64,000 nucleotides of DNA from Rhodococcus sp. (in: high G+C Gram-positive bacteria) (GCF_023264675.1 NZ_JAHFVG010000014.1:62001-126000); one strand, 5' to 3'; shown: positions 16,555 to 28,012, counted from the first letter of the stretch. The notes: generated by a model not told the origin, from the letters alone. Program-made: numbers and translations.

Positions 16555-17535
16555 TCATGGCCGTATCCGGTTCTGTTGCTGCTCATGCTCCTCGGACTCT
16601 GGTCCGGACCCGAGAACAGCAGGCAGAACCACTCCGAACAACCAGGCAAGCCCAACCCCGAGCACTGTCTCCACAAGGCGCTCGTTGAACCGGAACCCGG
16701 CATCGCCCGGAGACGGCGATACCAGTAGCAGCAGCACCAGAAATGTAGTGAACGCAGACGTGACGTACCACCGGCTGGCGTGCGTTGCAGCCGCACCAGC
16801 CACGCACGCGACGATGGCGGCGCTGTACACGATGGGGTTGGAGCCGGAGGCGACGAGCACAACGGCACTGGCCCCTCCGACACACACCGATGCGAGGCGC
16901 CCGACCATTCGGACAGTCGTCTGCTCGGCGCCGGGACGCATGACCAGCAGCACCGCTGCCGTTGCCCATCCGACGTGCTCGAGGTCGAACATGAATCCGG
17001 TCGCCGCGGCTGTTGCCGCCGCGGTCCCCAGCCGAACTCCGTAGTCGAGCGAGGGCGTCGAATTGGACCGTTCGGCGGCAGGGACATCGTGCGCGGGCCA
17101 CAGCATCGATACCGCCGCCGCGTACACCGACCCCGCGACCAGGAGAATCGACAGTTCGAGACCGACCTCGCGGTCGCCGTAGCTGAGCCCGACTCCCACC
17201 ATCGGCAGCGACAGCACCAACACGATCGATCCGATCGGAGCGATTCGCGCGAGAATCACTGCACACACTGCCAGCACGAATATCGATGTGACGGCCAACC
17301 ACGGTATCGAGGACACCACCGAACCCAGCATGAGTGGGAGCCCGGTCAGAAAACCGAGGGCGATGACCCGGAGGCGTCGACGGCGAGTGGGCGCGAGACC
17401 GATGATCGCTGCCGGGACGACTCCCACCGCCAATGCAGCGCCGCGCGCGACGTCGAAATGTGCCGCGACCCCGGCCGGAAGTGCGTACACCACTCCGAGC
17501 GCTGCGGAGTTCCAGTCCCATCGCAGCCCGGACAC
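16555..17535 (-). CDS. FUSC family membrane protein
   Basis: A 326-residue polytopic protein with two blocks of hydrophobic helices (about residues 15-140 and 180-300), the arrangement of the FUSC/aromatic acid exporter-like family. The conserved MRPGAEQTTVRMVGRL after a TM helix matches the family stretch MRPd....R..gR. The C-terminus is a short charged Gln/Glu tail. Its best start is GTG 17533-17535, which shares one base with the TAG stop of a 44-residue open reading frame upstream (TAGTG). The N-terminus is shorter than is usual, so a frameshift that split off the true N-terminus is possible. Confidence 0.7.
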   Translation of the reverse strand: MSGLRWDWNSAALGVVYALPAGVAAHFDVARGAALAVGVVPAAIIGLAPTRRRRLRVIALGFLTGLPLMLGSVVSSIPWLAVTSIFVLAVCAVILARIAPIGSIVLVLSLPMVGVGLSYGDREVGLELSILLVAGSVYAAAVSMLWPAHDVPAAERSNSTPSLDYGVRLGTAAATAAATGFMFDLEHVGWATAAVLLVMRPGAEQTTVRMVGRLASVCVGGASAVVLVASGSNPIVYSAAIVACVAGAAATHASRWYVTSAFTTFLVLLLLVSPSPGDAGFRFNERLVETVLGVGLAWLFGVVLPAVLGSGPESEEHEQQQNRIRP

Positions 17536-17669
17536 TAGTTCGAGCGACGGCGCTCGACGAGACCGGATCGGCCGTGGCGCAGTGTGTCGAAGTGGAGCCG
17601 CGCAAACAGCTCGCCGCCGAAACCGATCGACTGCACTCCGGCTGCCGTTGTGTCTTCCGCTCCGCTCAC
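17535..17669 (-). CDS. Short reading frame before FUSC gene: coupled leader peptide or split FUSC N-terminus
   Basis: This frame encodes 44 residues from GTG 17667-17669, preceded by GGAGG with a 4-base spacer, a strong ribosome-binding site. The sequence ends LVERRRSN and stops at a TAG that overlaps the FUSC GTG by one base. The content (FARLHFDTLRHGRSG) looks like the cytoplasmic N-terminal segment of a FUSC protein. Either it is a translational coupler, or a -1 frameshift has separated it from the FUSC reading frame. I cannot decide without homologues or reads. Confidence 0.45.
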   Translation of the reverse strand: MSGAEDTTAAGVQSIGFGGELFARLHFDTLRHGRSGLVERRRSN

Positions 17670-17783
17670 GGTGCCTCCGAACCTGGAGAAAGAGTTGACT
17701 ATCACCCCGTGAAACACGGTAGGACAACTAGATGACACTGTCCTCATTCGCAACGGATGAGCCGGAGCACAAAACGGGTGCGG

Positions 17784-17990
17784 TCAGTCCGCCAGTTTCG
17801 CCACTGCCTGCGCCCAAAGAAAGAATTTGTTGGTGCCCAGATCACGCACCGACTTGATGTTGAATGCGGCCTTCAGCTTCTCGGCATCACCGGGGCTGAC
17901 ACCGTTGAGCGCGTCCACGGGCGCATCGGCGAGTTCTGCGATCGACTTGTCCGCGAAGGCCTTGTCGAACTTCTCGTTGATTCCGGGCAT
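17784..17990 (-). CDS. Small helix-hairpin-helix-like protein (DUF4332-like)
   Basis: A 68-residue protein preceded by AGGAGG six bases upstream of its ATG. The stretch DALNGVSPGDAEKLKAAF followed by IKSVRDLG is the helix-hairpin-helix pattern used by DUF4332-like small proteins to bind DNA or partners. There is no catalytic motif. It is a monocistronic gene with a near-perfect 30-base palindrome directly upstream of its ribosome-binding site. Confidence 0.7.
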   Translation of the reverse strand: MPGINEKFDKAFADKSIAELADAPVDALNGVSPGDAEKLKAAFNIKSVRDLGTNKFFLWAQAVAKLAD

Positions 17991-18002
17991 GGATGTCCTC
18001 CT

Positions 18003-18032
18003 GGCTCGAGTTCACGATCGTGTACTCGAGCC
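18003..18032. promoter_or_regulatory. Near-perfect 30-base palindrome upstream of the small HhH gene
   Basis: Outer arms GGCTCGAGT (18003-18011) and ACTCGAGCC (18024-18032) flank an inner palindrome CACGATCGTG (18013-18022), with one mismatched T-T pair between them. It lies immediately upstream of the AGGAGG site (17997-18002) of the minus-strand gene, so it may be an operator or a 5' leader hairpin that can mask the ribosome site. Confidence 0.55.
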
Positions 18033-18163
18033 AGCCTACGAGCGCCCGCCGTCACGCATGATCGGTTTCGGGTCAAGAGTTTCGCGCCGCGACGACGAAC
18101 AACCACGGCTGAGTCCCGCCGAGGTTGTCGGTCACTACGTTCGACGTGCGGCCCCTCCAGCAC

Positions 18164-19915
18164 CTACTTCGCCGTGGGCTGCACCGGTTCCAGGATCTCC
18201 TGACGTGCCTCCGGGGCCACCACTCTCAGGGCGTCCGCAGATTCGTCGTCCGGCTGCATCTGCGATTTGATCTCCGCTTGGACCCGCGCGTTGTACGTAT
18301 CGACCTCGCGGTCGACCGTGGCTGCGTCCCATCCCAGCACCGGGGCAACGAGAGCGGCCACCTGCCCAGCGCAGTTGACCCCGCGATGGGTGTACTCGAT
18401 GGAAATACGAGTGCGACGAGAGAGGATGTCCTCCAGATGCAATGCACCTTCGGCAGCGGCCGCGTAGACGGCCTCGACCTGCAGGTAGCTCGGCGCATCG
18501 GTGATCGGTTGCAGGAGTTCGGGTTTGCCGTTCGCCATGTCGAGGACCTCGTCGATGAGCGAGCCGTAGCGGTCGAGCAGATGGGTGATTCGATACGGGT
18601 GAAGCTTGTACATCTCTGCCAGATGATGGGTCTGATTGACGAGGGCGAAGTAGCCGTCGGCACCCACGAGCGGCACCTTCTCGGTGATCGACGATGCCAC
18701 CCGCGCGGGGATGTCGTCCGCGGCAAGATCGACTGCATCCTCGGCCATCACGCGGTACGTGGTGTATTTGCCGCCGGCAATGGCAACGAGGCCCGGTGCG
18801 ACACGCGCGACAGCGTGTTCACGGGAGAGTTTCGACGTCTCGTCGCTCTCGCCGGCGAGCAGCGGACGCAGACCCGCGTAGACACCGTCGATGTCCTCGT
18901 GAGTGAGTGGCGTGACCAGCACGGTGTTGACCTCGCCGAGAATGTAGTCGATATCGGCTTTCGTCGCCGCCGGGTGCGCGAGGTCGAGTTTCCAGTCGGT
19001 GTCGGTGGTGCCGATGATCCAGTGCGCGCCCCACGGAATGATGAACAGCACCGACTTCTCGGTGCGGAGAATGATGGCGGCCTCGCTGACGATACGGTCG
19101 CGCGGAACCACGATGTGCACGCCTTTCGACGCACGGACGCGAAATCGCCCGCGTTGCGAGGACAATGCCTGAATCTCGTCGGTCCACACACCGGTTGCGT
19201 TGATGACGACGTGGCCACGGACCTCCGTCGTCGCACCGTTTTCGGAATCTCGAACCCGAACTCCCGAGACGCGATCGGCCTCACGCAGAAATCCGACCAC
19301 CTGCGTCGAGGTCCGCACGACGGCGCCGTAGTGCGCCGCGGTACGAGCGACACTCATGGTGTGGCGAGCATCGTCGACGACGGTGTCGTAGTAGCGGATT
19401 CCGCCGATCAGAGACTTCCGCTTCAGACCCGGCGACATACGAAGCGCGCCCGATCGAGTCAGATGCTTCTGCGCCGGAACGGATTTGGCGCCGCCCATGG
19501 TGTCGTACAGAAAGATGCCCGCAGCGATGTAGGGGCGCTCCCACACTCGGTGGGTGAGCGGAAACAAGAACTTCAACGGCTTGACCAGATGGGGGGCCAG
19601 CGTCGAGAGCGAGAGTTCACGCTCGTGCAGGGCTTCGCGCACCAATCCGAATTCGAGCTGCTCGAGGTAGCGCAGGCCTCCGTGGAACATCTTCGACGAC
19701 CGGCTCGACGTGCCCGACGCGAAGTCGCGAGCCTCGACGAGTGCGACCTTGAGACCGCGGGTTGCGGCGTCGAGCGCAGCGCCTGAACCGACGACGCCTC
19801 CGCCGATCACGACGACGTCGAACTGCTCGGTACCGAGGGTGTTCCATGCGTCCTCGCGCGCCTGCGGACCGAGGAAGGTGGTGTTCGATCGGTTGCTCAA
19901 GAGCTCGCTCCCCAC
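18164..19915 (-). CDS. glpD: Aerobic glycerol-3-phosphate dehydrogenase
   Basis: A 583-residue FAD enzyme starting at GTG 19913-19915. The ADP-binding motif is [19 protein letters not shown] (residues 36-54), followed by [20 protein letters not shown], a hallmark of GlpD. The C-terminal cap domain contains [15 protein letters not shown]. It oxidises glycerol-3-phosphate to dihydroxyacetone phosphate at the membrane, passing electrons to quinone. It closely matches my recollection of M. tuberculosis GlpD2 (Rv3302c). It is divergent from glpK over 84 bases, so both probably share regulation. Confidence 0.95.
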   Translation of the reverse strand: MGSELLSNRSNTTFLGPQAREDAWNTLGTEQFDVVVIGGGVVGSGAALDAATRGLKVALVEARDFASGTSSRSSKMFHGGLRYLEQLEFGLVREALHERELSLSTLAPHLVKPLKFLFPLTHRVWERPYIAAGIFLYDTMGGAKSVPAQKHLTRSGALRMSPGLKRKSLIGGIRYYDTVVDDARHTMSVARTAAHYGAVVRTSTQVVGFLREADRVSGVRVRDSENGATTEVRGHVVINATGVWTDEIQALSSQRGRFRVRASKGVHIVVPRDRIVSEAAIILRTEKSVLFIIPWGAHWIIGTTDTDWKLDLAHPAATKADIDYILGEVNTVLVTPLTHEDIDGVYAGLRPLLAGESDETSKLSREHAVARVAPGLVAIAGGKYTTYRVMAEDAVDLAADDIPARVASSITEKVPLVGADGYFALVNQTHHLAEMYKLHPYRITHLLDRYGSLIDEVLDMANGKPELLQPITDAPSYLQVEAVYAAAAEGALHLEDILSRRTRISIEYTHRGVNCAGQVAALVAPVLGWDAATVDREVDTYNARVQAEIKSQMQPDDESADALRVVAPEARQEILEPVQPTAK

Positions 19916-19999
19916 GTAGATCGTTTCATTGGCGCCGAACCAAGGCTACCGTTCGAGTGGACCCAACGCGCGAAACCATGTGCCGAAGAAGGAGCGAGA

Positions 20000-21489
<1,490 letters not shown>

Positions 21490-21505
<16 letters not shown>

Positions 21506-22671
21506 GCTGATCGCAGCCTCTGCACAGCTTCTCGCAGAACCGGCTCGGCAGAACTGGCGAAACACAGCCGGACCGAACTTCCGTGCTCGGGGGAATCTGC
21601 GAAGGCGCGTCCTGGAACGAATGCCACTCCGGTTTCCAGGGCGCGTGGCAGCAGAGCTGTCGTGTCGGTGCCATCCGTGAACGTCGTCCACACGAACATT
21701 CCGCCTGCCGCGGGCGACGTGATCGCACGGTCGCCGAATGCATCGTGCAACGCACTGCGCAGCACCTTCGCCCGCAGGCCATAGTCGGCGCGCAATCCCG
21801 CCAGATGCCCATCGAGCCACTGTGTGTCGGCCAGCATGTGCGCTGCCATCTGCTGTGTCATGGAGGACCCACACAGGTCGGCGCCTTGCTTGAGCAGTTC
21901 GACGGCGTCGCAGACCGTCTTCGGTGCGATCATCCACCCGACCCGTAACGCCGGGGCGAGGATTTTCGAAGCACTCGACAGCCTCACGACTCGATCGCTG
22001 TACGACGCAATCGGCGCGGGAGGCGGCGCATCGAACCAGATCTCACCGTAGGGATCGTCTTCGAGGATCCAGAACCCGTAGTGGTCCGCAAGTGCGGCCA
22101 GATGTCGACGCCTGCGTTCGGACATCGTCACGCCTCGCGGATTGTGGAAGTTGCTCACCGTATGAACCAGCGCAGGGCGAAGACCCGCGACCAGCTTTCG
22201 TTCGAGTTCGTCGGTGTCCATGCCGTCATCGGAGATCGGAATCGTTCGGATATCGGCGCCCGCGATCGAAAAGACCTGCAGCGCACCGGTATAGGCCGGC
22301 TCGTCGACGACGACGACCGCGCCGGGATCCAGCAGCGCCTGCGCGACGAGGGTCAACGCCTGCTGCGATCCGTGGGTGATGACGGTCTGGGAGGCGTCGA
22401 CGATCCGACCGATCAGCGTGGATTCGCGCTGGGCAACCACGTCGCGCAGCGCTCGCCAACCCGAGGTTTCGCCGTACTGAACGGCCGAGGAATCGGCGAG
22501 AGCATCGGCCGCAGCCTCCCGAATACGTTGCACGGGAATCAATTCCGTTGCCGGGAGACCGCCTGCCAGACTTATGACATCATCGCGCGCCGTCAAGGAC
22601 AGGAGATCACGAATCGCCGAACTCGCGATCGAGTCGACTCGTGCAGACAATGCAGGTAAAGAGGTGGCCAT
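21490..22671 (-). CDS. Class I/II PLP-dependent aminotransferase (2-aminoadipate / MocR-domain type)
   Basis: A 393-residue fold-type I aminotransferase of the subgroup resembling LysN and the catalytic half of MocR regulators. Visible marks are [12 protein letters not shown] near residue 34, [19 protein letters not shown] (cofactor Asn), DDPYGE and the PLP lysine in [15 protein letters not shown]. There is no N-terminal GntR DNA-binding domain, so it is a plain enzyme. The likely reaction is transamination of an aromatic, branched or aminoadipate-type substrate. It is monocistronic, convergent with glpK. Confidence 0.85.
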
Positions 22672-22823
22672 GGGAGACTCCCGGCGTCGATGTACGGATG
22701 AACGAGCTACCCGAGGATCGACTGGGGTGCGAAGGTGCCGGATGGTGGTCGGCTCACTTCACTATGTCAGAACAATTCAAAATATGAAACCGGTCTCCCA
22801 CATGGTGAGATTTCCCGGTGAGG

Positions 22824-24227
22824 TCAGTCCAGGTCGTCGTGGCGCATCAGCTGACGGGCTGCCTCGGTGATGGACCCTGTCAACGACGGGTACACCGAGA
22901 AGGTCGCGGCAAGATCGTTCACCGACAGGTTGTTCTGCACCGCCATCGCGATGGGGAGGATCAACTCCGAGGCAGTCGGCGCAACGACGACACCGCCGAT
23001 CACCACGCCGGTGGCCGGACGGCAGAAGATCTTCACGAAACCGCGCTTGAGTCCCGACATCTTGGCGCGCGGGTTGGTGCTCAAGGGCAGCATGACCGTA
23101 CGTGCGGGCACTTCTCCCCTGTCGATGGCCGACTGACTGACGCCGACCGACGCGATCTCGGGGCGTGTGAACACGGCCGATGCCACCGTCTTGAGCTTGA
23201 TCGGTGTGACGCCTTCACCGAGCGCGTGGTACATCGCGATACGCCCCTGCATCGCGGCAACCGACGCCAACGGCAGCAGGCCGGTGCAATCGCCTGCCGC
23301 GTAGATTCCGGCGACCGACGTGCGCGAGACACGGTCGACTCGTAGGTAGCCACCGCGATCGAGTTCGATTCCGACATTCTCCAAACCGAGGCCCGACGTG
23401 TTGGGAACCGAACCGACGGTCATCAACGCATGACTGCCCTCGACGGTGCGCCCGTCGGCGAGCTTGACGATCACTCCGGTCTCCGTGCGCTCGACGGCGT
23501 CGGCGCGAGCGTGCTTGACGAGGGTGACCCCGCGCTCGTTGAACGCGTCCTCCAGCACGAGTGCCGCGTCTTCGTCCTCGTGCGGAAGAACGCGGTCGCG
23601 ACTGGACACAGCCGTGACTTTCACACCCACCTCGGTGTAGGCGGAGACGAACTCGGCACCGGTCACACCCGATCCGACGACGATCAAATGCTCCGGAAGT
23701 CCTTCCAGGTCGTAGAGCTGACGCCAGTTGAGGATGCGCTCGCCGTCCGGTTCTGCGCCTTTCAGGACACGAGGGCTTGCACCGGTGGAGATCAACACGA
23801 CGTCGGCGTCGAGAATACGTTCCGAGCCATCGGCGAGCGTGGCCCGGATCTGGTGCGCCGCCATGCCGACCTGCGTGTCGATCATCTCGCCGCGGGCGGG
23901 GATGATCTCGACACCCACGGAGCGAACCCGTGCCGCAATGTCGGCGGACTGCGCCTGGGCCAGGCTCTTCACTCGCTCGTGAATCTGCGGAAGTGCGATG
24001 GCAGCCTGCGATGGATCCAGGGAGATGCCGAGGTCGCTCGCACGACGCATCTCGGTGCGGATGCCCGTCGATGCAATGAAGGTCTTCGACGGCACGCAGT
24101 CCCACAGCACGCAGGCGCCACCGATCCCGTCGGAATCGACCAGCGTCACCGTTCCCCCGTGCTGCGCCGCCACCAGTGCCGCCTCGTACCCTGCGGGTCC
24201 GCCACCGATGATCACGATCCGGCTCAT
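22824..24227 (-). CDS. lpdA: NAD(P)H quinone reductase LpdA (flavoprotein disulfide reductase family)
   Basis: A 467-residue FAD/NAD protein starting at ATG 24227, with AAAGAGG just upstream. It has IIGGGPAGYEAALVAAQ, a CX4C pair at Cys39 and Cys44 (GGACVLWDCVPSKT), a second dinucleotide motif VVGSGVTGAEF and the AAGDCTG FAD site. The C-terminal dimerisation domain lacks the HxxxxE catalytic dyad of true lipoamide dehydrogenases. This matches M. tuberculosis LpdA (Rv3303c), which reduces quinones. It follows the same neighbour order (glpD, lpdA, cyclotransferase) as in that genome. Confidence 0.9.
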   Translation of the reverse strand: MSRIVIIGGGPAGYEAALVAAQHGGTVTLVDSDGIGGACVLWDCVPSKTFIASTGIRTEMRRASDLGISLDPSQAAIALPQIHERVKSLAQAQSADIAARVRSVGVEIIPARGEMIDTQVGMAAHQIRATLADGSERILDADVVLISTGASPRVLKGAEPDGERILNWRQLYDLEGLPEHLIVVGSGVTGAEFVSAYTEVGVKVTAVSSRDRVLPHEDEDAALVLEDAFNERGVTLVKHARADAVERTETGVIVKLADGRTVEGSHALMTVGSVPNTSGLGLENVGIELDRGGYLRVDRVSRTSVAGIYAAGDCTGLLPLASVAAMQGRIAMYHALGEGVTPIKLKTVASAVFTRPEIASVGVSQSAIDRGEVPARTVMLPLSTNPRAKMSGLKRGFVKIFCRPATGVVIGGVVVAPTASELILPIAMAVQNNLSVNDLAATFSVYPSLTGSITEAARQLMRHDDLD

Positions 24228-24398
24228 TGATCCTCTTTCGAAACTGGGAAACATTCGTGCTCTGTCGGGTCAACGCTATTCCAGTGACGGCCGTCATGCA
24301 TCGGTAAGGATTACTTCACTTTGCCGCGACCAGCGAGAACGCGCCCGACGAGGGTCGCCCCGCGACCCAGACATCACCGACAGTTTAGGCTGGCCGAC

Positions 24399-24863
24399 GT
24401 GCCAATCTATGCCGCCTACGGATCGAACATGCATCCGGAGCAGATGTTGCAGCGTTGTCCGCACTCTCCCCTGTCCGGAACAGGGTGGCTACACGGGTGG
24501 CGGCTGACGTTCGGCGGCGGCGACATCGGTTGGGAAGGTGCACTGGCGACGGTCGCACCCGACGCCGACGAGAAGGTCTTCGTCGTTCTCTACGACGTGT
24601 CGGTCGAGGACGAACAAAGCCTCGACCGCTGGGAGGGCTCCGAACTCGGCATTCACCGCAAGGTCAGGCTCCGCGTCGACACCGCCGACGGCCCTGTGCT
24701 CGCGTGGCTGTACGTCCTCGACGCCTACGAGGGAGGGCTCCCGTCGGCCCGCTACCTCGGTGTGATGGCCGAGGCAGCGGAGATCGCCGGAGCTCCCGCC
24801 GACTACGTCCGCGGCCTGCGCACCCGCAACAGCCGAAACGTCGGACCAGGTACCACCAGCTAG
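24399..24863 (+). CDS. Gamma-glutamylcyclotransferase family protein
   Basis: A 154-residue protein starting at GTG 24399. It opens with YAAYGSNMHPEQM, the phosphate-loop-like signature of the GGCT/AIG2 fold, and has an acidic catalytic Glu candidate in DRWEGSELG. The family cyclises gamma-glutamyl amines or amino acids to 5-oxoproline, but the substrate here is unknown. It corresponds by position to Rv3304. Its stop shares CTAG with the stop of the opposing amidohydrolase. Confidence 0.85.
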   Translation: MPIYAAYGSNMHPEQMLQRCPHSPLSGTGWLHGWRLTFGGGDIGWEGALATVAPDADEKVFVVLYDVSVEDEQSLDRWEGSELGIHRKVRLRVDTADGPVLAWLYVLDAYEGGLPSARYLGVMAEAAEIAGAPADYVRGLRTRNSRNVGPGTTS

Positions 24864-26023
24864 TGCGGGTCGAGCGCGATGCTCGTCATGACCTTCACTC
24901 CGACCGACAGAGCTCGTTCGTCGAGATCGAACGTCGGCTGGTGGATGTCCAGCTGCGGCCCGGTCCCGGACCAGACGCCCAGGCGTGCCATCGCGCCCGG
25001 TACTTCTTCCAGGTACCAGGAGAAATCTTCTCCTCCACCGGATTGAGCAGTGTCCGCCAGCGCCGCAGGTCCGACTCGCCTGATCGCGTTCTCGAACGTT
25101 CTGGTCACAGCCGCATCGTTGACCACCGGCGGTACCCCGCGCTTGTAGTTCAGCTCGAACCGCACACCCGTGGGCGCGAGCAGACCGGTGACGATCTCCT
25201 TGACCATCGGTTCCAGCAACGCCCAGGTCTCGTGGTCGCCGGTGCGCACGGTGCCGGTCAGCATTCCGGTCTGCGGGATGGCATTCGGCGCCTGACCCGC
25301 GACGACAGCGCCCCACACCATCACGGTGCTGGTACGCGGATCGATCCGACGGCTCAGCATCCCCGGCAGGCCGGTGATCACCGTTCCCAGCGCGTAGACC
25401 AGGTCGGTCGTCAGGTGCGGCCGCGAGGTGTGGCCGCCAGGCGAATCCAGCCGAAGTTCGACGGTGTCGGCCGCCGAAGTGATTGCACCCACTCGCACTC
25501 CGACCTTGCCTGCTTCCAGCCGAGGATCGCAGTGCAAAGCGAAGATCTTGCTCACGTTTTCCATCGCTCCCGCCGCCACGGCGTCGAGGGCTCCACCCGG
25601 CATGACTTCCTCGGCCGGCTGGAAGAGCAACCGCACTCCGAACGGAAGCGAGGGCAGCGACGCCAACGCCAGCGCCGTTCCGAGCAGAACGGTCGTGTGC
25701 GCGTCGTGCCCGCATGCGTGCGACACACCGGGAACCGTCGAACTGTAGGTCGCTCCCGTGAATTCCTGAAGCGGGAGCGCGTCCATATCCGCTCGAAGGG
25801 CCACGCGTGGCCCACTCGGTCCGATATCGCAGATCAAGCCGGTGCCGCCGGGCAACAGCTTCGGTGACAGCCCTGCCGCTTCGAGCTTTTCGACGACGAA
25901 CGCGGTGGTTGCGAACTCTTGGCGAGCGAGCTCGGGGTTGGCATGGATATGCCTGCGCCATTCGGACATCTCGTCGGCGTGGTCGATGATCCACTTTTCG
26001 ACGAGCGCGAAATTATCGTTCAT
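24860..26023 (-). CDS. M20 family metallo-amidohydrolase (first of pair)
   Basis: A 387-residue M20D peptidase/amidohydrolase (hippurate or N-acyl amino acid hydrolase type). Metal-binding and catalytic marks include ALRADMDALPLQE, the C-G-H-D cluster in SHACGHDAHTTVLLG, and QPAEEVMPGGA with the catalytic Glu pair. The dimerisation domain is inserted at about residues 180-300. ATG 26023 overlaps the upstream amidohydrolase stop as ATGA, so the pair is coupled. By position it corresponds to AmiA1 (Rv3305c). It likely cleaves N-acyl or aryl amide bonds in the cytosol. Confidence 0.9.
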   Translation of the reverse strand: MNDNFALVEKWIIDHADEMSEWRRHIHANPELARQEFATTAFVVEKLEAAGLSPKLLPGGTGLICDIGPSGPRVALRADMDALPLQEFTGATYSSTVPGVSHACGHDAHTTVLLGTALALASLPSLPFGVRLLFQPAEEVMPGGALDAVAAGAMENVSKIFALHCDPRLEAGKVGVRVGAITSAADTVELRLDSPGGHTSRPHLTTDLVYALGTVITGLPGMLSRRIDPRTSTVMVWGAVVAGQAPNAIPQTGMLTGTVRTGDHETWALLEPMVKEIVTGLLAPTGVRFELNYKRGVPPVVNDAAVTRTFENAIRRVGPAALADTAQSGGGEDFSWYLEEVPGAMARLGVWSGTGPQLDIHQPTFDLDERALSVGVKVMTSIALDPH

Positions 26024-27180
26024 CGGGCTGCCACTCCGTCGAGGAGGCGTGCGCGAACGGCGTCGTCCTGCGAAGCTCGAATCACCGTGCGGGCCAGCAA
26101 CTTCGCGCCGTCGAGCACGGCATTGTCGGCGGATTCGGTGATGCACGCCGCTGCGAACTCGGGCTGGTGCGTCACCGCGCCGTGGGAATCCAAACCGATC
26201 ACCGGGTGGATTCCGGGTAGTACATGCGTCACGTTTCCCATATCTGTGCTGCCCAGAGGGCGAAATCCTTCCAATTCAGGTGCGAGTGGAGTTCGGCCGA
26301 GAGCTTCGGCCTCACGGCGGTACGTGGCCGCCAGCCAAGGATCGGGCCTGAGTTCGGCGTACGTCGGCGACACGGTTCGAATGGAGTGCGTGCACCCGGT
26401 GGCGATGGCACCGGCCTCGAAACAGGCGAACGTCTTCGCCGTCAACGCATCGAGTGATTCGGAGGAGTGGGCGCGCAGGTAATACAGCAACTCCGCGTGG
26501 CCGGGCACGATGTTGGGTGCGAGCCCGCCGTCGCTCACGATTCCGTGCAGCTGCTGATCGGGCGCAAGATGTTGTCGAAGCAGTCCGATCGCGACCTGAC
26601 TGATGGTCACGGCGTCTCCCGCGTTGATTCCCCATTCCGGCGCAGCCGACGCGTGCGCCGCGCGGCCGGTGAATTCGACGGCCACGTCCGACAACGCCAA
26701 CGACGTCGCACTGACGATGTCGAACGGGCCAGGATGGACCATCAGGGCGGCGGCGATGCCGTCGAACACCCCGCGTTCGAGCATCAGGACCTTGCCGCCG
26801 CCGCTCTCCTCCGCCGGTGTTCCCAGAACCTTGACGGTGATACCGAGGGTGTCCGCCAGAGGCGCGAGCGCCAAGGCTGCGCCGACAGCCGAGGCCGCGA
26901 TGATGTTGTGTCCGCACGCGTGACCGATCTCCGGCAGCGCGTCGTACTCGGCGCAGATGCCGACGACCAGCTCACCGCTACCGAAAGTACCGGTGAATGC
27001 AGTGGCGATATCGGCGACGCCGGTCTCGACTTCGAACCCGTGCTCGCGCAGGGATTCGCAGACCTTCGCGGCACTCCGGTGCTCCTCGAAAGCCAATTCG
27101 GGCTCGGAATGTATCGAATGAGACAGCGCAATCAGGTCGTGTGCGGCACTCTGCACACCTGCATCCGTCTCATCGATCAC
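26020..27180 (-). CDS. M20 family metallo-amidohydrolase (second of pair)
   Basis: A 386-residue paralogue of the downstream gene, closer to the aminobenzoyl-glutamate / AmhX-type group. CAEYDALPEIGHACGHN carries the metal ligands, and LGTPAEESGGGK the catalytic Glu pair. A late His occurs in GLDSHGAVTHQPEF. It corresponds by position to AmiB1 (Rv3306c). It is the promoter-proximal gene of the two-gene unit and starts 19 bases before the stop of the enoyl-CoA hydratase gene on the same strand, so that gene may belong to the transcript. Confidence 0.88.
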   Translation of the reverse strand: MIDETDAGVQSAAHDLIALSHSIHSEPELAFEEHRSAAKVCESLREHGFEVETGVADIATAFTGTFGSGELVVGICAEYDALPEIGHACGHNIIAASAVGAALALAPLADTLGITVKVLGTPAEESGGGKVLMLERGVFDGIAAALMVHPGPFDIVSATSLALSDVAVEFTGRAAHASAAPEWGINAGDAVTISQVAIGLLRQHLAPDQQLHGIVSDGGLAPNIVPGHAELLYYLRAHSSESLDALTAKTFACFEAGAIATGCTHSIRTVSPTYAELRPDPWLAATYRREAEALGRTPLAPELEGFRPLGSTDMGNVTHVLPGIHPVIGLDSHGAVTHQPEFAAACITESADNAVLDGAKLLARTVIRASQDDAVRARLLDGVAAR

Positions 27181-27198
27181 CGGTTCAGTCTGTCACTA

Positions 27199-27903
27199 CT
27201 ACTTTCCGAAGCTGAAGTTGCTGTCGTCGGTCGGAGTGTTCAGTGCAGCGAGAACGTCGCCGTGGATGCTTCGCTTGATGCCCGCGAGGTTCTTTCCGTG
27301 GGTGCTGGTGAGCGCGGCGGCACGCTCCACCGCCGATGACAGCACCTCGTCTTCGGTCACGGCGAGCTCGGCGATCCCGGCTGCCACCGCATCGGCGCCG
27401 CCGAAACGTTTCCCGGTCGTCATGGCCTCGACCGCTGTCTGCTTGGGTAGGCGGCTGTTCACCAGCGCGGACATCCCGATGGTGAACGGCATGTTGAGGT
27501 TGACCTCGGGAAGGCAGTAGAAGCCGCGATCGGCGCGGACCACCCGGAAGTCGTGTGCTGTGGCGAGCATCGCCCCGGCACCGAACGCGTGCCCCTGGAC
27601 TGCCGCAACCGTTGCCATCGGGAACGCAAGAAGGCGCGAGTAGAGAGTATGAACGCGATCGAGATACCAGGTGATCTTGTCGAGGTTGGCGAAGAGCCAG
27701 TCGGTGTCGAGGCCGTTGGTGAAGAACTTGCCGGTTGCCGTCGTCACCAGCGCTGCCGGTCCCTCGGTCGCCTCGACCTCGTCCAGCAGCACGTGCACAG
27801 CGTCGATCCAGTCCGGATCGAAGCGGTTCTCGTTGTGCTCGGGACCGTCCTTGTCGCCGAGAAAGAGAATGTGGACGTCTCCGTTGCGTTCGAGATAAGG
27901 CAT
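27199..27903 (-). CDS. Enoyl-CoA hydratase/isomerase family protein
   Basis: A 234-residue crotonase-fold protein. The oxyanion-hole segments are [14 protein letters not shown] (residues 57-70) and [18 protein letters not shown] (about 104-121). In place of the usual catalytic Glu pair it has a PEVNLNMPF segment like that of delta3-delta2 enoyl-CoA isomerases. Its product could be an isomerase for unsaturated fatty acids. It precedes the two amidohydrolase genes by 18 bases on the same strand and is divergent from deoD. Confidence 0.85.
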   Translation of the reverse strand: MPYLERNGDVHILFLGDKDGPEHNENRFDPDWIDAVHVLLDEVEATEGPAALVTTATGKFFTNGLDTDWLFANLDKITWYLDRVHTLYSRLLAFPMATVAAVQGHAFGAGAMLATAHDFRVVRADRGFYCLPEVNLNMPFTIGMSALVNSRLPKQTAVEAMTTGKRFGGADAVAAGIAELAVTEDEVLSSAVERAAALTSTHGKNLAGIKRSIHGDVLAALNTPTDDSNFSFGK

Positions 27904-28012
27904 GAGCGGATACTACCCGCTGGTAACTTCGCTTTACTCGGGCATGGTGACCCATTCTCGACATCGATCACCTGTCAGCGCATCGGCCGCCCATCTCCTA
28001 GGGTTGTCGTTC

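Noticed and set aside
16515-16688. A 57-residue plus-strand frame with a signal-peptide-like start
   Set aside because: It runs antisense through the 3' end of the FUSC gene, has no ribosome-binding site and its C-terminal half is Arg/Gln-rich noise of the kind seen opposite GC-rich genes.
27902-28012. N-terminal extension of purine nucleoside phosphorylase
   Set aside because: The 37 extra residues have no match to the family, and the region is needed as promoter between divergent genes.
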